From contig NZ_SMKG01000007.1 in assembly GCF_004348525.1 (NCBI RefSeq), positions 1-64,000 of the forward strand: a DNA stretch of 64,000 nucleotides. Direction: 5' to 3'. A program made the translations under genes and the position numbers. Below the pieces are notes generated by a model that made no database searches, was not told where the DNA came from, and saw only the letters and a program-made list of their open reading frames with translations. Of the stretch, positions 18,800-27,120 are shown in pieces; the first letter of the stretch is position 1, and every line of letters starts with the position of its first letter. The DNA comes from Micromonospora sp. 15K316 (GTDB taxonomy: Bacteria > Actinomycetota > Actinomycetes > Mycobacteriales > Micromonosporaceae).

Positions 18800-20632
18800 G
18801 TGTCCGACGACACCAGACCGGCGTCCGAGCCCAGCGGACAGCGGTTCGTGGTGTGCGGCGACGGCGCCCTGGCCCGCCGTCTGGTCGGGGAGCTCGTCGA
18901 CCGGTACGGGGTGCGGGTCACGGTGGTGCTGCCGTCGCTGAACGACAACCACGCCCCCGACATCGCGGAGTTCGGGCCGCAGACCGGCCGGCCTGAGCTG
19001 CGGCCGGAGGTCCTGGTGGCCCGGCGGCTGACCGTGGAGGTGCTGCAACGCGCCGGGGTGGCACAGGCGGCGGCGGTGGCGTTGGTCGCCGACGACGACG
19101 TCACCAACGTGGACGGCGCGATGATCGTCCGTGAGCTGAACCCGGACGTACGGTTGGTGGTCCGGCTGTTCAACCCGGTGCTCGGCGAGGGTGTCGCCAC
19201 CATGCTGGGCGACTGCGCCGTCCTCTCCGGCTCCGAGATCGCCGCCCCGGCGTTCGTGGCCGCCACGCTGGGCGACGAGGCCCCGGCGTACCTGCGACTG
19301 CCCGACGACGAGCTCGTCCGGGTGGCCGATCGGCGCACCCTCGACGAGGCCGCCGAGATCGTCTGCGGGCTGGCGTACACCGGTGGGCCGGAGCCGGTGC
19401 GGCTGCCGGCGGACGAGGCCGAGGCGGACCTGGTCCTCGTCCGGACGTACGGGCGGCCCCGCGCCGAGCCGCCACCGCGACGCCGGCCACGTCTGCTGCG
19501 CAGCACCGCGCTGGTCCTCGGGCGCAACCTGCGGTTGGCCCTGGCCGGTATGGCCCTGCTCTTCGCGGCCGCCGGCGCGGTGCTCGCGTACGCCCGTGGT
19601 CTGGCCCCGGCCGAGGCGGCCTACGTCGTGCTGCTCACCGCGCTCGGCGGCGCCGAGGCCGATCCGGCGGCCCCGCTCGCCGAGAAGGTGACCGCCGTCG
19701 TACTGGTGATCGCGGGTGTCGCCATCGTCCCCACGGTCACCGCGCTGGTCGTCGACGCGCTCGTGCACGCCCGGCTCAAGGTGGCCGCGGGCGGGCTCGT
19801 CGACGCGGTCGCCGGGCACGTGATCGTGGTCGGCCTGGGCAACATCGGCACCCGGGTGCTCCAGGAGCTGCACTCGTCGGGCCTGCCGGTGGTCGGCGTC
19901 GACCGGGCGGAGTCGGCGCGCGGGGTGGCCGTCGGGCGCGAGCTGGGGCTGCCCGTGATCATCGGGGACGCGACGAGTCCGGAGACGCTGCGCGCCGCGT
20001 CGGTGCAGACCTGCCGGGCGCTGGTGGTGCTCACCAGTGACGACGTGACGAACCTGGAGACCGCGCTGTCGGGTCGCTCGGCGCACGCCGCGGCCCGGGC
20101 CGCCACCGGTCGCCCGGGCGGATCGCCGCGGGTGGTGCTCCGGCTCTTCGACGACGGCTTCGCCCAGCGGGTGCAGCGGAGCTTCGGCCTGACCCACTCG
20201 CGCAGCGTGTCGTACCTCGCGGCACCGGCGTTCGCGGCCGCCATGATGGGTCGGGAGGTGATCGACACCATCTCGATCGGCCGCCATCTGCTGCTCGTCG
20301 CCGAACTCCCGGTCGGCGCGGGCTCAGATCTGGAGGGCCGGTTCTGCCCCGACCTCTCGCGGCCCGGCGAGGTCCGGGTGATCGCGATGCGTACCGGCCG
20401 GGCCGGGCAGACCATCTGGTCGTTGCCGGGACGACGCCCGCTGGTCCGCACCGACCGGCTCGTCGTGGTGGCGACCCGGGCCGGTCTCGCCGCGCTGCTC
20501 CCCCGGGCGGTACCGAGCGCCGACCCGCCCGCGCTGGTCGAGCCGCCGCCGTTGCGCCTGCTCGCCGCGCGGGCCCCGGGCCGACCGGCGGAGCACCCCG
20601 ATCCGGACGCCCCGGGCCGTACGGAGCCCTGA
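18800..20632 (+). CDS. Two-RCK-domain, two-TM ion-channel-like protein with degenerate pore
   Basis: The 610-residue protein has an RCK/TrkA-N nucleotide-binding domain (residues 15-140, loop GDGALARRL at 20-28), two transmembrane helices (about 245-265 and 296-320), and a second RCK domain (from 340, GLGNIGTRV at 345-353) with TrkA-C-like sequence. This is the TM-RCK arrangement of potassium channels and CASTOR/POLLUX-like proteins. Between the two helices, where a potassium filter (TVGYG) should be, the sequence is VVLLTALGGAEADP, so the classic filter is absent. It may conduct another ion or act as a sensor. It is probably expressed from a leaderless promoter and is convergent with a GH3 gene five bases away. 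Confidence 0.85.
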   Translation: MSDDTRPASEPSGQRFVVCGDGALARRLVGELVDRYGVRVTVVLPSLNDNHAPDIAEFGPQTGRPELRPEVLVARRLTVEVLQRAGVAQAAAVALVADDDVTNVDGAMIVRELNPDVRLVVRLFNPVLGEGVATMLGDCAVLSGSEIAAPAFVAATLGDEAPAYLRLPDDELVRVADRRTLDEAAEIVCGLAYTGGPEPVRLPADEAEADLVLVRTYGRPRAEPPPRRRPRLLRSTALVLGRNLRLALAGMALLFAAAGAVLAYARGLAPAEAAYVVLLTALGGAEADPAAPLAEKVTAVVLVIAGVAIVPTVTALVVDALVHARLKVAAGGLVDAVAGHVIVVGLGNIGTRVLQELHSSGLPVVGVDRAESARGVAVGRELGLPVIIGDATSPETLRAASVQTCRALVVLTSDDVTNLETALSGRSAHAAARAATGRPGGSPRVVLRLFDDGFAQRVQRSFGLTHSRSVSYLAAPAFAAAMMGREVIDTISIGRHLLLVAELPVGAGSDLEGRFCPDLSRPGEVRVIAMRTGRAGQTIWSLPGRRPLVRTDRLVVVATRAGLAALLPRAVPSADPPALVEPPPLRLLAARAPGRPAEHPDPDAPGRTEP

Positions 20633-20637
20633 GCGGG

Positions 20638-22344
20638 TCAGCTGTCGCAGGTGGTGGCGGGTAGGCCGGTCACCTTGACCGGGGAACGACCGCCGGGGCG
20701 GGCCTTGCCGGCGAGCACCGCCGCCAGCCCGTTCATGGCCGCCCGGCTGGACGAGTAGGTCGCCAGCAACGTCGGCGACGTGGCCTTGGCCAGCACGTAC
20801 GGGGTGTCCATGGCGACCGTCACGGCGGCGTCGGCGCGCAGGTCGCCGGTGCCGTCGCCGTAGCCGACCAGGTGCACCACGGTGCCGCCCTCGGGCACCA
20901 CCCGCACCCCGGCCGCCTTCAGCGCGTCGGTCAGCAGCGCCCGGGTGTGGTCCCGACCGTCGGAGGAGGTGACGGTGACCGGCCCGGTGACCGGGGTGGT
21001 GCCGCAGGAGCCCCGCAGGACCGTCACCGCCGCGGCGGCGAGCGCGTCGGCCGCCGCGCGGTGCGCCGGGTCGTCGAGCGTCGACATGTCGGGCGCCGCC
21101 GTACCGGCCAGCCGGAACTTCATGGTCAGCACCCGGGTCACCGCGTCGAGGAGCCGGGCCCGGGGCAGCGATCCGTCGCGCAGCGCGGCGAGCAGCCCGT
21201 CGTACGCCTGGCCGACGTTCGGGGTCATCAGGATGAGGTCGTTGCCGGCGTTGAGGGCACGCACGGCGGCCTCCCCGGGTGACCAGCGCTTGGCCGGCGC
21301 CATGTTCATGCCGTCGGTGATCACGACACCCTGGAAACCGAGCTGGCCGCGGAGCACGTCGGTGAGGAGCTTGTGCGAGAAGGTCGCCGGCGTGCCGGGG
21401 TCGACCGACCGGGCGTCGAGGTGGGCGGACATCACCGCCATGGTGCCCGCGTCGATGCCCGCCTTGAAGGGCGGCCACGCCTCGGCCTCCAGCTTCGCCC
21501 GCGGCTGGGTGAGCACCGGCAGCTCCTTGTGGGAGTCGTCGGCGCTGTGCCCGTGCCCGGGGAAGTGCTTCAGGGTGGCCGCCACCCCCGCGCTCTGCAG
21601 GCCCCGGACGGCGGCGCCCACCTGCGGCGAGACGCGCTCCTGGTCGGCGCCGAACGAGCGGGATCCGATCACGGTGCTGCGGGTGGCGAGCACGTCGGCG
21701 ACGGGCGCGAAGTCCAGGTTGATGCCGAGCGCGGCCAGTTCGCTGCCGGCGGCCCGCCAGGCCGCCTCGGTCAGCGCCGGGTCACCCGCCGCCCCGGCGG
21801 CCAGGGCGCTGGGCAGCGCGGTCACCCGGTCGGTGATCCGGGTCACCACGCCGTACTCCTGGTCGGTGCCGATCAGGAACGGCGCGGCGCCGGTGGGCAG
21901 CCCGGCCGCCGCGTCGCGCAGCCCCGTGGTCAGCTTCCGGACCTGGTCCGCGCTGTCGACGTTGGTGGTCTCCTGGTTGCCCTGGGTCGGGTCGTCGGCG
22001 CTGAAGCCGACCAGGATCAGCCCGCCGAGGCGGTACTTGGCGATCATCTCGGCGGGGGTGTCCACCCCGGCGAGCCCCTGGTTGCCGGCGGCCGAGCCGG
22101 CCGAGACCTCGGTGGCCGCGTTGCCGTAGGCGTACGGCATCAGCACCTGCCCGACGAGGTCCTCGTCCGCCAGGGTCACGGCCAGGGCGGTGGCGCGGGC
22201 CGCCGGGTCGCTGGCCTGCGGCGTCGACGGGGCCGACGGGGCCGCAGGGGAGGACGGGCGCTCCGCGGACCCCGAGCAACCGGCGAGGAGCAGGGCGGTC
22301 AGGGCTGTGGCGGCGACGACGGCGCGGTGGGGGCGAATGGACAC
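20638..22344 (-). CDS. Lipoprotein glycoside hydrolase family 3 (NagZ-like beta-N-acetylhexosaminidase)
   Basis: The 568-residue enzyme starts with a lipoprotein signal ending LLLAGC (Cys23), followed by a Ser/Pro-rich tether. The GH3 catalytic domain shows the NagZ-type motif KHFPGHGHSADDSHKELP, whose His/Asp act as the acid/base dyad in this subgroup, and the nucleophile Asp in VVITDGMNM. A C-terminal alpha/beta sandwich domain follows. Likely role: releasing GlcNAc from cell-wall fragments outside the membrane. The GTG start has a weak ribosome site. Antisense frames over this gene are composition artefacts. Confidence 0.93.
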   Translation of the reverse strand: MSIRPHRAVVAATALTALLLAGCSGSAERPSSPAAPSAPSTPQASDPAARATALAVTLADEDLVGQVLMPYAYGNAATEVSAGSAAGNQGLAGVDTPAEMIAKYRLGGLILVGFSADDPTQGNQETTNVDSADQVRKLTTGLRDAAAGLPTGAAPFLIGTDQEYGVVTRITDRVTALPSALAAGAAGDPALTEAAWRAAGSELAALGINLDFAPVADVLATRSTVIGSRSFGADQERVSPQVGAAVRGLQSAGVAATLKHFPGHGHSADDSHKELPVLTQPRAKLEAEAWPPFKAGIDAGTMAVMSAHLDARSVDPGTPATFSHKLLTDVLRGQLGFQGVVITDGMNMAPAKRWSPGEAAVRALNAGNDLILMTPNVGQAYDGLLAALRDGSLPRARLLDAVTRVLTMKFRLAGTAAPDMSTLDDPAHRAAADALAAAAVTVLRGSCGTTPVTGPVTVTSSDGRDHTRALLTDALKAAGVRVVPEGGTVVHLVGYGDGTGDLRADAAVTVAMDTPYVLAKATSPTLLATYSSSRAAMNGLAAVLAGKARPGGRSPVKVTGLPATTCDS

Positions 22345-22450
22345 GCCGCCTATCCCACCAGTTCACCGCGTATCGGGGCAACTCGGCCCAGCCGCCGCCG
22401 ACCCGCACCGACCGCCGCCGGCACCAGGAGGTACGCGCCGCAGCGGCCCG

Positions 22451-22942
22451 TCAGCCGACCCGGGTGAGCAGGGTCACCGGCGCGCCGTCGCCGGCGTAGC
22501 GGTAGGGCTCCAGCTCCGCGTCCCACGCCGTGCCGAGCGCCTTCTCGATCGCGTGCGTGATCGCCTCCGGCGCACGGGCGGTGGCCAGGATGCTGCGCAG
22601 CCGGTCCTCGCCCAACTGGATGTCGCCGGCCGCACCGACCGTGGCGCGGAAGAGGCCCCGCCCCGGCACGTGCATGAAGCGCTCACCGTCGGTGCCGGGA
22701 CTCGGCTCCTCGGTCACCTCGAAACGGATCATGGGCCACTGCCGGAGGGCAGCAGCCAGTTCGGCGCCCGTCCCCGGACGGCCGGTCCACCCGCACTCGG
22801 CCCGGCGGGCGCCGGGATCGACGGGCTGTGCGGTCCACTGCAGGTCGACCGGCGCGGCTAGGACGCGCGCGATCGCCCACTCGACGTGCGAGCACACGGC
22901 GAGCGGGGTCGAGTGGACGTATACGACGCCACGCGTTGGCAC
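22451..22942 (-). CDS. DUF3145 family protein
   Basis: The 163-residue product is recognisable as the actinobacterial DUF3145 family (start PTRGVVYVHSTPLAVCSHVEWA, later RFEVTEEPSPGTDGERF and WDAELEPYRYAGDGAPV). No biochemical function is established. It has no signal peptide or membrane segment, so it is cytoplasmic. The GTG start has a GGGAGG site five bases upstream. It lies about 100 bases downstream of the GH3 gene on the same strand, without clear operon structure. Confidence 0.9.
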   Translation of the reverse strand: MPTRGVVYVHSTPLAVCSHVEWAIARVLAAPVDLQWTAQPVDPGARRAECGWTGRPGTGAELAAALRQWPMIRFEVTEEPSPGTDGERFMHVPGRGLFRATVGAAGDIQLGEDRLRSILATARAPEAITHAIEKALGTAWDAELEPYRYAGDGAPVTLLTRVG

Positions 22943-23261
22943 GGTGACCTCCCGGAGAGCGAGGTGCGTCTTCCCCTACGACCTCGACCACCCGAGTGGT
23001 TCCTGCGACACATGATGACTCCTGTGACGCATGGTGCGCCAGGGAATCGGAAAATTCACCGGGAAGAGCCGCCGGAATAGCCGCAAGGGTGGTGGCCGTT
23101 GGAACCCACGACGCCGCGATGACCAGCCAGGGATCGTGGTCGTGTACAGTTCCATCGGCGGCTTGTGCCGCGCACGTCTTCTGCGGGCCCATCCATCCGG
23201 AGTCGTCCGCACAGCCCCCGGACGTTCCAGTCCTCCCGTACGTCTTGCAAGGAGTACCTCC
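22943..23261. other. Divergent intergenic region (319 bp)
   Basis: This holds no gene I can support. It must contain promoters for DUF3145 (minus) and the 23262 gene (plus). A TACAGT at about 23145-23150 is a possible -10 for the plus-strand gene, giving a leader of roughly 110 bases, and the ribosome site AAGGAG is at its right end. The left part is locally A/T-richer (GGAAAATTCACC near 23047). Confidence 0.4.
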
Positions 23262-23591
23262 GTGGCGAGCAACACCTCTAAGACCGCGCGCGCGTCCGTC
23301 CGGGCCGGCCAGGCTGGCCAGGGTGGCGCCCTCAGCGTGCTGGGCGAGTTCAAGTACCTCATCCCGCTCAACGGCGGCAAGCACGCCTACGTGCGGAACC
23401 TGACCAACGGCAAGACCGCCCACCTGCGTACCGACTCCGAGGCCTTCGTCGAGGAGATCCGGACGCTGGCGGCCGCGGGCCACGCCACCAAGATCCGCGC
23501 CGAGCTGAACATGCTGGCCGAGGCGCACCCCGGTGACGGCTGGGACGCGACCGAGAAGCGCCTGGTCGAGGCCGGCGTCTTCGAGGGCTGA
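23262..23591 (+). CDS. Conserved-looking basic small protein (109 aa), unknown function
   Basis: A GTG start with AAGGAG eight bases upstream gives a 109-residue product. It has a Ser/Thr/Lys/Arg-rich flexible N-terminus (about 22 residues), then a compact domain: LSVLGEFKYLIPLNGGKHAY, VRNLTNGKTAHLRTDSEAF, a helix EEIRTLAAAGHATKIRAEL and a C-terminal helix (ATEKRLVEAGVFEG). The frame is open upstream but loses coding character. I do not recognise the family; the basic tail plus small fold could suit nucleic-acid or ribosome association. A strong terminator directly follows, so it is a single-gene transcript, likely well expressed. Confidence 0.75.
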   Translation: MASNTSKTARASVRAGQAGQGGALSVLGEFKYLIPLNGGKHAYVRNLTNGKTAHLRTDSEAFVEEIRTLAAAGHATKIRAELNMLAEAHPGDGWDATEKRLVEAGVFEG

Positions 23592-23614
23592 GCCCTCCCG
23601 CCGCGCAACACGTG

Positions 23615-23644
23615 ACCGCCCGCCGGGACTTCCCGGCGGGCGGT
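23615..23644 (+). terminator. Hairpin terminator after the 23262 gene
   Basis: A 13-bp perfect stem (ACCGCCCGCCGGG pairing with 23632-23644) with a four-base loop ACTT begins about 23 bases after the stop codon and is followed by TCTG. Confidence 0.8.
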
Positions 23645-23828
23645 TCTGCGTCTGCGGCCCCGGCCGGCCCCGTCCCCACCGGGCCACCGGCAGCCTCCTG
23701 CTCGACAGGCGCCGGCCGCCGGCCGCCGGATCTTCCCGCCCCGAGGGTTGGCGTGGTGTCATGGCGGGTAGCCGGTGTTACCACCGGGTACCCCGGTGGC
23801 GGGATCCACGCGGCCCGGGGAGGCGGCG

Positions 23829-24767
23829 ATGCCGGAGCAGTCCGAGGTGCGCCTGACCGACGGCGTGCGCCTGCACGTCGAGACGTCCGGGCCGGCCGAT
23901 GCCGAGGTCACGGTGATCCTGCTGCACGGCTGGACGCTGGACGCCCGGAGCTGGCATCGGCAGCTCACCGCGCTGGACGAGGCGGTCGGCACGGCGGTAC
24001 GGCTGGTCGCGTACGACGCGCGCGGCCACGGCCGCTCCAGCTGCATGCCGCTGCGTACGGCCACCCTGGCCCAGCTCGGTGACGACCTCGCCGCGGTGAT
24101 CGAGGCGACCGCCCCGACCGGTCGCGTCGTCCTGGTCGGGCACTCGATGGGCGGGATGACGATCATGGAGTACGCGCACCGGCATCCCGAGCACTTCGCG
24201 GCGCGTACGGCCGGCCTCGCCTTCGTCTCGACCACCGCCGAGGGGCACACGCACACCGTCTACGGACTCTCGTCCCGCATCGCCCGGCTCATCCGGCTCG
24301 CCGAGACCACCGGCGCCGGCGTACTGGCCCGCTGCGGATCGTGGCGGCCGCCACTGCCGCTGCTGCGGGCGCTGCGCCCGAGCATCCGGTGGCTGCTCTT
24401 CGGCGAGGAGTGCGACCCGGCCGACATCCGGCTGGTCACCTCGTCGGTGGCGCGCGCCACGCTCCGCTCGATCGGCGGGTTCCGCGCCTCCATCGGGGCA
24501 CAGCACCGCCTGGACACCCTCGCCCAACTGGCCCACCTGCCGGCAGCCGCCCTCGTCGGGGACCGGGACCGGCTCACCCCGCCCCCGTGCGCCGAGTCGA
24601 TCGCGGCCGTGCTGCCGAACACCGAGCTGACCGTCTGCCCCGGTGCCGGGCACATGCTGATGATGGAGCGCCCCGACGAGGTGAACGCCGCGCTGCTCGG
24701 GGTGGTCCGCCAGGTACTGGGCGGGCCGCGGCCCGCCGGGCGACTCGCGCCCGCCACCCCGGCCTGA
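23829..24767 (+). CDS. Alpha/beta hydrolase
   Basis: The 312-residue serine hydrolase has the oxyanion region ILLHGWTLDARSW, nucleophile elbow GHSMGGM, a late acidic residue in LVGDRDRLTPP and catalytic His in GAGHMLMMERPDEV, completing the triad. A helical lid lies between the elbow and the late Asp. The substrate is unknown; esterase, lactonase or epoxide-type activities are all possible. The ATG at 23829 has GGGGAGG six bases upstream, so the longer in-frame start is rejected. No signal peptide. A separate promoter and dyad precede the next gene, so this is probably not an operon with it. Confidence 0.9.
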   Translation: MPEQSEVRLTDGVRLHVETSGPADAEVTVILLHGWTLDARSWHRQLTALDEAVGTAVRLVAYDARGHGRSSCMPLRTATLAQLGDDLAAVIEATAPTGRVVLVGHSMGGMTIMEYAHRHPEHFAARTAGLAFVSTTAEGHTHTVYGLSSRIARLIRLAETTGAGVLARCGSWRPPLPLLRALRPSIRWLLFGEECDPADIRLVTSSVARATLRSIGGFRASIGAQHRLDTLAQLAHLPAAALVGDRDRLTPPPCAESIAAVLPNTELTVCPGAGHMLMMERPDEVNAALLGVVRQVLGGPRPAGRLAPATPA

Positions 24768-24845
24768 CGAGGGGCGACGGCGCACCTGGCGACGCGGCGC
24801 CACCGGTCGGGGCCGTACCCTCGTTCGGTTGGCCCGGCGTGCGGC

Positions 24846-24861
24846 CCGTGGTCTACCACGG
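24846..24861. promoter_or_regulatory. Perfect 7-2-7 dyad upstream of the HelD/HelR-type gene
   Basis: CCGTGGT (24846-24852) and ACCACGG (24855-24861) form a perfect inverted repeat two bases apart, 33 bases before the GTG start. A possible -10 TACCCT lies about 27 bases further upstream. It could be an operator or a small leader hairpin. Confidence 0.4.
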
Positions 24862-24893
24862 TGCCCGCCGCCGGCGAGGGATCAGGAGCGAGC

Positions 24894-27011
24894 GTGACCG
24901 ACCAGACCACCCTGGAGCAGGAGATCGCCGTCGAGCAGCGGCATCTCGACCGGGTGTACGCCCGACTCGCCGAGCTGCGGCGGTCGGCGGTCCGCGCCGA
25001 ACGGGACGGCTACCGGCTCGCCCGGGTCGGGAACTTCGGCGCGCTGGTCGAGCGGGACGCCATGGTCTTCCACGCCGCCCAGCGGCGCCACGCCCTCGAC
25101 GCCGAGCACGAGGGGCTGGTCTTCGGCCGGCTCGACCTGCGTGACCACCAGGTGCTGCACATCGGTCGGCTCGGCATCCGGGACGAGCACGCGGCGAGCC
25201 TCGTGGTCGACTGGCGGGCGCCTGCCGCCGCCGCCTTCTACCAGGCGACGCCGGCCCAGCCGCAGGGCGTGGTGCGCCGCCGGACGATCCAGTCGAGCGG
25301 GGAGCGGGTCGTACGGATCGAGGACGACCTGCTCGACCCGGGCGCCGCGCCGCCGGAGCTGGCGGTGGTCGGCGACGGCGCGCTGCTGGCCACGCTCTCC
25401 CGGGCCACCGGCCGGGGCATGCGGGACATCGTGGCCACCATCCAGCGGGAGCAGGACGAGGCGATCCGCTCCCCCGGCTCCGGAGTCACGATCGTCTCCG
25501 GCGGTCCCGGCACCGGCAAGACGGCCGTCGCCCTGCACCGGGCGGCCTACCTGCTCTACTCCGACCGCAGCCGGTACGCCGGCGGCGGCATCCTGGTCGT
25601 CGGCCCCTCCTCGGTCTTCGTCGAGTACATCGCCTCGGTGCTGCCCTCCCTCGGCGAGGAGACCGCCACTCTGCACTCCCTGGGCACGCTCTTCCCCGGG
25701 ATGGGCGCGACCCGGACCGACCCGCCCGAGGTCGCCGCGGTGAAGGGCTCGCTGCGCATGCGCCGGGTGCTGGAGCGCGCGGTCCGGGACGCCGTACCGG
25801 ACGGCCCGACGGAGCTGCGCCTGCTCTACCGGGGGGAGCTGCTGCGGCTGGAGCGGCGGGAGCTGGACGGGATCCGGGATCGCGCGCTGCCGCGGGGCGC
25901 CCGCCGCAACGAGGTGCGCCGAGCCGGCTTTGACGGTGTCTTCGCGGCGCTCTGGGCGCAGGCTCGCCGGCTGAACATCGGCCGGCTGCCGGAGCAGCGC
26001 GCCTTCGAGGACGAGATCGCCGACCGGCCGGAGTTCCGGGAGTTCCTCAAGGCGTGGTGGCCGCGGCTGCACCCCCGGCACGTACTGGGCTGGCTGGCGC
26101 GCCCCGAGCGGCTGCGCCGGTACGCCGGCGGCATCCTCTCCGGGGCGGAGATCCGGTTGCTGACGGAGGCGTACCGGACCCTGGACCCGGTCGGGCTGAC
26201 GGTCGCCGACATCGCGCTCCTCGACGAGCTGGACGCGCTGCTGGGTAAGCCGGTGCGCCCGGCGCGGGCGAAGCGGGATCCGTTCCAGCTGGCCGGCGGG
26301 GTACGTGAGCTGAGCACGTACGCCGACCGGCAGCGGGCCGCCCGGGACGCGGCCCGGGAGCGTCCGGTCGACTACCGGGAGTATGCGCACGTGGTGGTGG
26401 ACGAGGCGCAGGACGTGTCGCCGATGCAGTGGCGGATGATCGGCCGCCGCGGCCGCCTCGCGTCCTGGACCGTGGTGGGCGATCCGGCGCAGACGGCGTG
26501 GACCGGTGATCCGGCGGAGCTGACCCGCGCCCGGGACCAGGCGCTGGGCCGCCGTCGCCGGCACCACTTCACGCTCACCACCAACTACCGCAACTCGGCG
26601 GAGATCTTCGCGGTGGCGGCGGCCGAGATCCGGCGGCTCGACCCGGAGTTGGCCCTGCCCACCGCGGTCCGCTCCACCGGTGTCGACCCGGTCGAGCTGG
26701 CCGTACCGGTCGCGGAGCTGGAGCGCGCGACGGTGTCGGCGGCCGCCGCCCTGCTGGACGACGTGGAGGGGACCGTCGGCGTGATCACGCCGGTCCCCCG
26801 CCGCGACGAGGTGGCGGGCTGGCTGGGCGGGTTGGGCGGCTCCCGCCTCCAGGTGGTGACCAGCCTGGAGGCGAAGGGTATGGAGTACGACGGGGTGGTG
26901 CTGGTCGCGCCGAGCGAGATCCGCGCGGATCCCGGCTCGGGCGTCCGGACGCTCTACGTGGCGCTCTCCCGCGCCACCCAGCGGCTGAGCACGATCGACC
27001 CGACCGGCTGA
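24894..27011 (+). CDS. UvrD-like ATPase of the HelD/HelR type (RNA polymerase recycling)
   Basis: HelD-type proteins pry stalled RNA polymerase off DNA, and some (HelR) protect it from rifamycins; this is family knowledge. The 705-residue protein has an N-terminal coiled arm (TLEQEIAVEQRHLDRVYARL), Walker A GGPGTGKT at about 203-210, Walker B VVVDEAQDVSPMQW, the motif NYRNSAEI, and a C-terminal helicase-like end VTSLEAKGMEYDGVVL plus LYVALSRATQRL. Nucleic-acid helicase accessory domains are absent, as in HelD. The GTG at 24894 has an AGGAG site. I looked for but could not recognise a rifamycin-associated element upstream; a dyad is there instead. Confidence 0.88.
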   Translation: MTDQTTLEQEIAVEQRHLDRVYARLAELRRSAVRAERDGYRLARVGNFGALVERDAMVFHAAQRRHALDAEHEGLVFGRLDLRDHQVLHIGRLGIRDEHAASLVVDWRAPAAAAFYQATPAQPQGVVRRRTIQSSGERVVRIEDDLLDPGAAPPELAVVGDGALLATLSRATGRGMRDIVATIQREQDEAIRSPGSGVTIVSGGPGTGKTAVALHRAAYLLYSDRSRYAGGGILVVGPSSVFVEYIASVLPSLGEETATLHSLGTLFPGMGATRTDPPEVAAVKGSLRMRRVLERAVRDAVPDGPTELRLLYRGELLRLERRELDGIRDRALPRGARRNEVRRAGFDGVFAALWAQARRLNIGRLPEQRAFEDEIADRPEFREFLKAWWPRLHPRHVLGWLARPERLRRYAGGILSGAEIRLLTEAYRTLDPVGLTVADIALLDELDALLGKPVRPARAKRDPFQLAGGVRELSTYADRQRAARDAARERPVDYREYAHVVVDEAQDVSPMQWRMIGRRGRLASWTVVGDPAQTAWTGDPAELTRARDQALGRRRRHHFTLTTNYRNSAEIFAVAAAEIRRLDPELALPTAVRSTGVDPVELAVPVAELERATVSAAAALLDDVEGTVGVITPVPRRDEVAGWLGGLGGSRLQVVTSLEAKGMEYDGVVLVAPSEIRADPGSGVRTLYVALSRATQRLSTIDPTG

Positions 27012-27057
27012 CCGCTCGCCCGGCCGTTCCCGATCGGGCCTCGCGCTCGGCCGAAGG

Positions 27058-27090
27058 TTGCATACATTGCGATGTGAGCATATGTTTGAT
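27058..27090. promoter_or_regulatory. Candidate metal-regulator operator before the CDF exporter
   Basis: This stretch is markedly A/T-richer than its surroundings. It holds the dyad ACAT-TGCG-ATGT (27064-27075) and the palindrome CATATG (27079-27084), with GCATA occurring twice. ArsR/SmtB-type metal sensors bind such A/T-rich imperfect repeats, and the next gene is a cation exporter. No regulator gene is adjacent. Confidence 0.4.
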
Positions 27091-27120
27091 CGGTCCGAAC
27101 CGTCGGCGGAGGGTGGTTTC

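Noticed and set aside
24768..24893. Rifamycin-associated element before the HelD/HelR-like gene
   Set aside because: I found no sequence I recognise as the element; only a CCGTGGT/ACCACGG dyad is visible.
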